Assembly (NCBI GenBank): GCA_021613335.1
Contig: JAJTWR010000293.1
Coordinates: forward strand, 414,001-478,000
DNA from: Whitmania pigra
Lineage: Eukaryota > Annelida > Clitellata > Hirudinida > Haemopidae
Reading direction: 5' to 3'
Length of the DNA stretch: 64,000 nucleotides
The notes beneath the pieces are model-generated. The model was not told the DNA's origin and did not search any database. It worked only from the letters and a program-made list of their open reading frames with translations. The position numbers and the translations under genes were made by a program. Of the stretch, positions 62,038 to 64,000 are shown one piece after another. Each line of letters starts with the position of its first letter. Position 1 is the first letter of the stretch.

Positions 62038-63586
62038 GTGTCAATAGTGATGATGTTGAGGATGTTGACAACAACAATAATAACAACAACAATAAAAAAA
62101 AGTATAGCAGTTATTAAATTATTAAATTTGAAATAAGTAATTATTAAACCTACGGTAACGCCAATAATAAAAACCAGGACAATGGTACTTAGAGTTAGCC
62201 TCAACAACAACAGAAACAAAGACAACTGGATGAACAGGAACATTAATGACAGCAACAACGAAACAAACAACAACAGCAAGAAGACAATGGCAGGTTTGTA
62301 GTTGTCGACAAGTAACAAGATGTTATTAATTGGCCCATTCTCTGCAAGTAGCAATCCACAATTACCGACAATTACTTGGCAGGCATTAGCAACAATGAAT
62401 GTTTCGAGCAACATTTAGGTAAACATGTGCTTAAGTAAACAAAGTCATTTTTTTAAATGCGATGATGGAAAGTTAAGAAAGCTGGGTTGAGCTAGCCACG
62501 ACCCTCAACATTTTATTATATTTAACCTGTTTTACTCTGTTAATGTAATTATAATTTGTATTGTGATAATTAATTACAATTAAGGTGGTATAACTTTTAA
62601 ACCGACGAACTTCTTAATTGGTATCTTTCCGTCAGTGTCCCTGATGAGCGACAACTTGAGGAAGCACTTTTCCAGGTGATCCAGAGGTCCCAAGGTCAGG
62701 GGTGATCGGTAGCTATGGCAACACTTGAAGATCTCCGAACACCACTCCTGGTAAAATGGAGACGATGGTAATGATGATAATGATCGTGATGGTGATCATC
62801 ACTACAATGATGGTGGTGGTGTTACACCAAATGTTTATTGATGATGATATTGAAATTCTGATATGGTGAAGGTATAATGATAAAATATTAATATTAGCAT
62901 TAATTACTTGATTGAATGGATGGACTGTTATGATAATGATGATGATGAATGTGGCAATGATGCGAACCTTTCAATCTAGGTGTTTCTAATTACCTAGATC
63001 CTTTCAAATAAGTAACAAATTTTATTCTTTATTTCCAAATCTTTTTTATAAAAAATAAAAATTAAATGAAATTAATTGGATAGTCTTTATTTTTATGTAT
63101 GAATTTCTTGTCTCAGTGTTGATTAATTAAATAAATTGCAAAACAAATAGTAAAATTAGCAGCAACCATCATTGAATGAGTCAATAAAACAACCATTATC
63201 TTAATTACAACCTCTCCCATGGTTGCTGATTACTTCTATCCACCCATCCATCCATCCATCCATCCATCCATCCACATGTTCATCCATCCACATGTTCATC
63301 CATCCACATGTTCATCCATCCGCCTGTTCATCCATCCACCTGTTCATCCATCCACTCATTCATCCCCCTGTTCATCCATCCATCCACATGTCCATCGATC
63401 CATGCATGCATCTTAACAACTTAAGATCAACCGAGAGGTTCCAACCTTGGCAATATCAGCACTGAGGCAAGTGAAGTTGACAAAGGAGGGACTCGAGAGG
63501 TCAGTCCCAAAGCAAATGGTCAGCATCTTGTCCTGCAGTGAGATGTCCTGCTGTCCTATCTTCAAACTCTCCCGGAGTTTTGGATC
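46077..63586 (-). CDS. PLCB: Phospholipase C beta (5' exons beyond the right edge)
   Basis: Hydrolyses PIP2 to IP3 and DAG downstream of Gq. Exons high to low: 63446-63586, 62611-62747, 60524-60611, 58984-59081, 58487-58653, 57106-57252, 56498-56649, 55547-55626, 55194-55278, 54084-54168, 53398-53651, 52873-52969, 52255-52339, 51801-51873, 51491-51542, 51147-51301, 50790-50954, 50584-50683, 50013-50117, 49756-49868, 49466-49685, 49178-49267, 48739-48857, 48472-48588, 48028-48293, 47694-47751, 46534-46620, 46077-46199. All phases close: 1152 residues. EF hands include [12 protein letters not shown]. The X box has catalytic [14 protein letters not shown] and [11 protein letters not shown]...VVTHG. 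The linker is acidic ([12 protein letters not shown]). The Y box has [12 protein letters not shown] and [17 protein letters not shown]2 has [20 protein letters not shown]. The long C-terminal coiled coil is lineage-typical, and the protein ends EETRL, a class I PDZ ligand. It is closer to PLCB1-3 than PLCB4, by eye only. Confidence 0.95.
46745..47400. repeat. GC-rich island with about 60-bp tandem repeat in a PLCB intron
   Basis: A sharp jump to GC-rich, CpG-containing sequence inside an AT-rich intron. Between about 46912 and 47120 a unit of about 60 bp recurs four times, recognisable by AGCTCTCAATGGC, GGCTCTCATTGGCC and AAGCTCTCAGTGGC at 59-60-bp spacing, diverged between copies. Several frames on both strands are open across it (for example 46927-47145 and 47126-47407 on plus), expected from low TAA/TAG density. 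It could be a mobile element or satellite fragment; no known protein was recognised. Confidence 0.6.
51945..52010 (+). repeat. Possible SINE fragment in a PLCB intron
   Basis: GTTTGCAACCCAGCCTGCACTGCCA resembles the B-box and following segment of the SINE at 18101 (GTGTTCGAAACCCAGCCTGCACTGCCA in its own orientation). The B-box core is damaged. It is a short fragment only. Confidence 0.5.
54505..54594. repeat. (AAT)n microsatellite in a PLCB intron
   Basis: About 90 bp of AAT with single-base slips (ATAATATAAT). Similar AAT tracts sit at about 46442-46512, 55770-55855, 56415-56459, 62003-62037 and 63602-63680 in other introns of the same gene. Confidence 0.92.
54787..54930. repeat. Four-copy tandem repeat of about 38 bp
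   Basis: The unit ATAAATAACTTTAACATATCATGAATAACTGAATT-type sequence repeats four times with single-base differences, for example ACATATCATG alternating with ACACATCATG. It lies in a PLCB intron. Confidence 0.85.
60010..60120. repeat. Degenerate (ATGG)n tract
   Basis: GATGGATGGATGAATGAACG and TATGGATGGATAAATGGGTG repeat in higher-order units of about 40 bp. Intronic. Confidence 0.75.
61318..61575. repeat. Compound (CAT/CAC/GTC)n microsatellite
   Basis: About 260 bp of trinucleotide blocks (ATC, ACC, GTC, with AATC) arranged as a recurring ATCATCATCACCACCACC-GTCGTC higher-order pattern. Intronic; the long open frames across it are artefacts. Confidence 0.93.
63238..63410. repeat. (CATC)n-derived minisatellite
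   Basis: A (CATC)n core passes into repeats of ATGTTCATCCATCCAC-like 16-20-bp units, with variants CCTGTTCATCCATCC. Intronic. His/Pro/Ser-rich open frames result from the repeat. Confidence 0.9.
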
Positions 63587-64000
63587 CTGATAGGACATAT
63601 GAATAATAATAATAATAATAATAATAATGATGATGATGATGATGATGATGATGATAATAATAATAATAATAATGACAATGATAATGATGATGATGGTAGT
63701 GATAATAATAATATTATTAATAATAGTAAAGCTTAGAAGCGAACTTATTAATATAATTAAGAACTTACAAATTATTCTTTAATAATAACGTATCGTACAA
63801 TTACATGAATACAAGAAAAATAAATGAACATTCATAAAAACATTACAACAATCTGATGATGAGGATGGATTCAGCAACCTGGATAGATGTATGGGCAGAC
63901 CAACGAATGAATGAATGAATGGTCATATGGATGTACGAATGGATAGATGATGATTTTCATCCATCTAGAAGGCTGTCGTTATTAATAACAATTACTGAAC
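63587..64000. other. PLCB intron upstream of the first exon seen
   Basis: Holds (AAT)n-(ATG)n at 63602-63680 and a short (GAAT)n at about 63903-63922. No further PLCB exon was recognised before the edge. Confidence 0.5.

Noticed and set aside
63238..63410. Regularly spaced repeats that could be mistaken for a CRISPR array
   Set aside because: Units are 16-20 bp direct tandem repeats with no unique spacers, in a eukaryotic intron.
63219..63465. His-Pro-Ser-Ile repeat protein
   Set aside because: Frame lies across a CATC-derived minisatellite in a PLCB intron.

Overview
The window is nuclear DNA from an invertebrate animal. It is AT-rich, its genes are split by many short GT-AG introns, it is full of (ATT/AAT)n microsatellites, and it carries tRNA-derived SINEs, non-LTR retrotransposons and hAT/Tc1 DNA transposons. 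The style (AT-rich introns, many AAT repeats, SINEs with ATT tails) suggests a lophotrochozoan, possibly an annelid or leech. That placement is inference, since no ribosomal or mitochondrial marker is present.

Layout. 1-11.3 kb is a repeat-rich block. It holds a decayed Tc1 transposase, two copies of a METTL24-like (Methyltransf_22) gene, a third intron-less fragment of the same gene, several hAT remnants and a giant compound microsatellite. 11.4-22.9 kb (+) is a complete 23-exon gene for the catalytic subunit of mitochondrial DNA polymerase gamma (POLG); its introns hold a LINE and SINEs and its 5' end lies in a 467-bp tandem duplication. 23.2-26.5 kb (-) is mitochondrial ribosomal protein mS31 (MRPS31). 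It is divergently arranged with 27.2-31.7 kb (+), a complete CELF/Bruno RNA-binding protein gene of 15 coding exons and 422 aa. 35.3-40.4 kb (-) is a complete SF3A3 splicing-factor gene of 15 exons and 503 aa. 42.5-44.0 kb (+) is an unrecognised, apparently single-exon 510-aa membrane protein. 46.1-63.6 kb and beyond the right edge (-) is a phospholipase C beta gene. I placed 28 in-frame coding exons, 1152 residues, from the end of the PH-domain region to the stop; the first exons lie outside.

Exon boundaries were chosen from splice dinucleotides plus reading-frame continuity. In POLG, CELF, SF3A3, MRPS31 and PLCB all phases close, which makes these models strong despite the lack of RNA evidence. 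The genes are unrelated housekeeping or signalling loci. Two (POLG, mS31) serve mitochondrial genome maintenance and translation, and two (CELF, SF3A3) act in pre-mRNA processing, but nothing suggests they form an operon.

The most unusual observations are: an inferred SINE/LINE partnership sharing one 3' tail; two GC-AG introns (SF3A3, POLG); two microexons (11 and 20 nt) required by phase; a duplicated exon pair and an in-frame coding minisatellite in mS31; a GC-rich 60-bp repeat island in a PLCB intron; and tandem METTL24-like paralogs. I saw no convincing new multi-gene system.
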